Shown: in pieces, positions 61,201 through 64,000 of the stretch | How the letters are laid out: each line of letters begins with the position of its first letter | Position numbering within the stretch: position 1 is the stretch's first letter | NCBI GenBank assembly: GCA_951799445.1 | Contig: OX637290.1 | Location: 31,366,987 to 31,430,986, forward strand | Direction of reading: 5' to 3' | DNA length: 64,000 nucleotides | Origin: Pseudisothecium myosuroides | Taxonomy: Eukaryota > Streptophyta > Bryopsida > Hypnales > Lembophyllaceae | Program-made: the position numbers and the translations under genes | Notes under the pieces: generated by a model | Database searches by the model: none | Told to the model about the DNA's origin: nothing | What the model saw: the letters and a program-made list of their open reading frames with translations, nothing else

Positions 61201-61494
61201 ATGGATTCCAGCGGCCATGGACAAGTGCAGGGGCAGCACGAGGGAGCGGACTCGACAACTCAAAAGACCGCGGACCTGACGGCATTCGTGCAGAACTTGT
61301 TGCTACAAATGCAGACGCGGTTTCAGACAATGTCGGAGTCGATTATCACGAAGATCGACGAGATGGGATCGCGCATTGACGAGCTGGAGAAGAGCATTGT
61401 GGAGCTCGTGAAGGAGAGTGGACATGCCGATGCCGTGCCGTCGCCGCCTTCCAACTCTTCGTACCAAGAACTTCGAGGCGGCTCCACAAAGTGA
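61201..61494 (+). CDS. HSBP: Heat shock factor binding protein
   Basis: Small coiled-coil protein, 97 aa, close to the 75-100 aa of the family. HSBPs bind trimeric heat shock factors through heptad repeats and damp the heat-shock response in cytosol and nucleus. The core at residues 22-68 carries the family signature in order: TADLTAFVQNLLLQMQTRF, QTMSESIITKIDEMGSRID, ELEKSI. Leu, Val, Met and Ile recur at heptad positions. The N terminus is Gly/His/Gln-rich and the C terminus Ser/Pro-rich, both variable in the family. The start is the first ATG before the core and no upstream in-frame extension looks conserved. No intron interrupts the frame. GC content is clearly higher than in the surroundings. 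An eroded TTAA element ends about 200 bp upstream. Confidence 0.93.
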   Translation: MDSSGHGQVQGQHEGADSTTQKTADLTAFVQNLLLQMQTRFQTMSESIITKIDEMGSRIDELEKSIVELVKESGHADAVPSPPSNSSYQELRGGSTK

Positions 61495-62678
61495 TCGAGT
61501 GCGATGATGCTTGGCTTGGAATTCTGGCATGGGAGAGCGCAGGCTTAGTAGGGTTTCGCTGACATTTTTCACGGTACTACGTCGCTCTGGTTTGGTAGCG
61601 TTGCCTTGGACTGTGATTTATTCGAAGCATTTTGAGTTCCGCTACATTTTGTGGTCGTGAGTCGATCGATCACAGTGGTCCATAGCCGCCGATTCCGGAG
61701 AAGTTGACGTTGGGACGGACTTTCTTTGGGGGCCTCTCAGTCATTTGTGACGCGCAGTTTTTGTGCAATTTGAAGTCAGTTCTTTCGCCGTTACAGGGAA
61801 TCGAGGTAAAACTCGAGAATGACGTTACAGGTGATAGAGGATCAGCACGAAACTGGTAGCTGGCTTCCCTATGTTGGAGAAACATGGATTTATCGTGTAG
61901 CCACCTGTTCTGATGAAATTTAAATGTAGATTACTCTGCTTTTGTCTTGACCAAAGATTTGGATTATGAAAATTTGCTGCTGGACGTATGAATTGTTGCA
62001 AGATTGGTTTTGTAGCCGAGAGGCTCAAATGACTGCAGATATTTCAGCCTGTTACTGGCATTCCAGTTGATGCCACTTTAAAAATATTTGAATGTACTTC
62101 CAAGTTATGTAAATGCCTTCTTGTTATCAAGTTTAATTGAACTATTTGGTATTTTGGTAGTCTCTGCAACATAGGGAGTAGTTAAAATATCTGTAGTGGT
62201 TTCTTTAATGACTCTGTGAAATAGATTACCGTAACCCTTCGTAGTTTTCCCTGATCTTATTTTTTCTTGACTGCTCTTGACTGGGTAATACCATTCTCCC
62301 CGTCCGACTTTCAATGTTGAATATTGAAGTGATATAGTTTTCAACAAACTCAAATTACTTCTGGTATCGTAGACATCCCATTCACAGAGTACTGACCCTT
62401 CATCAGGCACTAATTATTCGGTTCTCATAATAATTTTTTGCAACTGAAGTGAACCATGCTGAAGTGAAATCAAATATGCTCGAGCATTGCCGATTTCATC
62501 TTCGAAACCTCTTTAGCTCGCACATTGTATTGTACAAATCTTCACCAACATTGTTAACTTTGCTTATTTCTCACTCTGAGTATTAACTGCAGCTTCTCTT
62601 GGGAAATTCTAACAAAACATATATAATTCATAATTACTTACAATCGACACTATCCCAGTATCCCCAAAAAATTGCCAA
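61495..62678 (+). other. 3' region of HSBP, no second gene recognised
   Basis: Moderately GC-balanced sequence that may hold the HSBP 3' UTR. A 101-aa reverse ORF (62105-62410) has no recognisable domain. Confidence 0.4.
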
Positions 62679-63304
62679 TTAACCCCTAACTGCCCAAGGC
62701 ACCAGATTCTGGTGTTTCAAAAACTTTGAAGTTAAACAAAATCCAACCAAATTGTTATTTTTAGTAGTTTATATTTTTGGAGAACTCTTTTTGAAGTCTA
62801 GTTTTAGGATCAAAAAGCTGATCTTCAAAATGAAGGACTATGATTTTTCTATTCAAGATTTTGTGCAAGGATACCCATTGTGTTGAGGGCTCTTGGAAAT
62901 GAGCCTCAAATACACTAGGTCTTGGAGAAAAAATCACATTAGAAATTCATTCAAAAAAATTGTAGAACAGATTTTGAAAAACCGTAATTTGATTGAGGTT
63001 GTGCATGCTAGGCCCTATAACCTCATATTTTTTTAGTGACCAACTTTTTAAAGTTGACATGCAAAAAGAAAATTGAAAAAATTTCATAGTTTTAACACCC
63101 TTATGATCAAACATTATAATCTTTCAATATGTAAGTGATACTGTTATGTTTTCTTTTCCTATGTGATCTCTAACATGTCTAGTTTGAATTTGTACGGTTA
63201 CAATGCAAAAGAAATTGGTACAACTTATGAAAATGTTGACTTTTTGTTCAATTTAGAGCAAATTTCAAGAAGCTCCAAACAGGCCTTGGGCATTTAGGGG
63301 TTAA
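62679..63304. mobile_element. TTAA-flanked MITE, 626 bp, second subfamily
   Basis: TTAA then CCCCTAACTGCCCAAGGC; the inverted right end is TTAA then CCCCTAAATGCCCAAGGC. This gives an 18-bp terminal inverted repeat with one mismatch. The interior differs from the 930-bp type. No ORF of note. Confidence 0.85.
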
Positions 63305-64000
63305 GTTAGGAGGCTCATAAACAGACCATCTTAAGGATAATGAACCTCTAGAAAAATCAGTAGAGCATAGCATTTTTCACTTATTTTTGGTAGAAAGAGA
63401 AAAGAGAAACAGCTCATCAACAATTGAAATCGTAATTTTATGACTTAAAATGAATTATCTATGAATTTTCAAAGTGAAAGGTGCGTAGGTAGCTATTGGT
63501 GCTCATAGACTTAATCAATCTTAATCAAAATTAGCCTTTGAAAGGAGCACTTCAAACTTAGGAAGTTTCTATAATCTTAGCTCTCACAAAATGATCCACA
63601 TCATGCTTTTATTTATTCTAGCCTTACATGAATGTATATTTTATTCAAAGGGATTTAAGAACATAATTAAAAAGCAAAAAGTGCATTGAAGGAATTGTGT
63701 TCCATTTTTGAAACTCTCTGCAATATTCATGACTATTCTATTGGGCGATTGTAAATGCCCGCTCGCAATTCGAGCTTCCTACCTTAGGTGGTGTCAATAT
63801 CCCATGTTCCACTTACATTTGATGAATACATATACATATAAGGATATTAGAAACATTGATTATTCCAAATCATTTGAAATTGCGAGCTCAAGCATGAATA
63901 TATATATTGGATCCCTCACTTTCTGTAGATTGCTCTCAATAATTTCTTTTGGAAGTTGCCTCCCCCACTTTCCATAGGCTACTCTTTATAATTTTGTGCT
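63305..64000. other. AT-rich sequence without recognised gene
   Basis: An 89-aa ORF at the window edge (63708-63977) has no domain. Nothing else seen. Confidence 0.4.

Noticed and set aside
61002..61379. 125-aa ORF overlapping HSBP in another frame
   Set aside because: It is a shadow of the HSBP coding sequence and upstream region; the HSBP frame has clear family motifs.
62105..62410. 101-aa reverse ORF downstream of HSBP
   Set aside because: No recognised family and AT-rich composition; could be antisense of the HSBP 3' region. Not enough support.

Overview
This is a nuclear window from a land plant. It has spliced genes with GT-AG introns, plant-specific B3 DNA-binding domains, a plant-type HSBP, high AT content and very low gene density. 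The genes do not fix the lineage; a bryophyte or another non-flowering plant fits, but that is inference. No tRNA, rRNA, CRISPR array or bacterial-type gene was seen.

Genes. Almost all recognisable coding sequence is a small, decaying family of B3 (REM-like) transcription-factor genes. Copy A (2221-3766, +) is intact: four exons, about 312 aa, two B3 domains. Copy B (12907 to about 15040, +) is a near-identical duplicate broken by a 17-base deletion in its first domain. Copy C (38062-38924, -) keeps one intact B3 domain, followed downstream by degenerate exons (37290-37951). Copy D (52091-52895, +) has a damaged first exon and is cut by a repeat. Copy E (about 28380-30680, -) keeps only the 3' end and 3' flank. 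Three other genes were found: an open but shortened AP-3 sigma-adaptin gene (39314-40180, +), divergent from copy C; a partial Bet v 1/PR-10-like sequence (41503-42400, +); and a complete heat shock factor binding protein gene (61201-61494, +).

Repeats. The rest is mostly transposon-derived. The most striking set is a non-autonomous DNA transposon family with TTAA at both ends and termini starting CCCCTAA. Members measure roughly 510-940 bp, and about eight have both ends. Related sequences within the window that lack the insertion give several filled/empty comparisons, which support TTAA target-site duplication. This is the hallmark of the piggyBac superfamily. No transposase is encoded here. 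There are also small CACTA-type MITEs with 3-bp duplications, fold-back MITEs, near-perfect palindromes with a central GGTACC, and tandem repeats of 36, 67, about 105 (alternating two unit types) and about 177 bp. Three copies of a multi-kilobase non-coding repeat and a roughly 6 kb imperfect inverted repeat (52.9-58.9 kb) complete the set.

Layout. 1-4 kb: copy A and 5' flank. 5-9.3 kb: nested TTAA elements. 9.6-10.9 kb: fold-back MITE and tandem repeats. 11.3-17.1 kb: copy B with flanks. 17-25 kb: AT-rich sequence with a palindromic array at 20.6-22.7 kb. 25-28.2 kb: large repeat copy (i) with TTAA insertions. 28.4-30.7 kb: 67-bp array and remnant E. 30.7-36.5 kb: large repeat copy (ii). 36.6-39 kb: copy C. 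39.3-42.7 kb: GC-richer island with AP-3 sigma and the Bet v 1-like fragment. 45.3-49.3 kb: large repeat copy (iii). 49.4-50.9 kb: satellites. 51.8-53 kb: copy D. 52.9-58.9 kb: inverted repeat. 61-62 kb: HSBP. 62.7-63.3 kb: last TTAA element.
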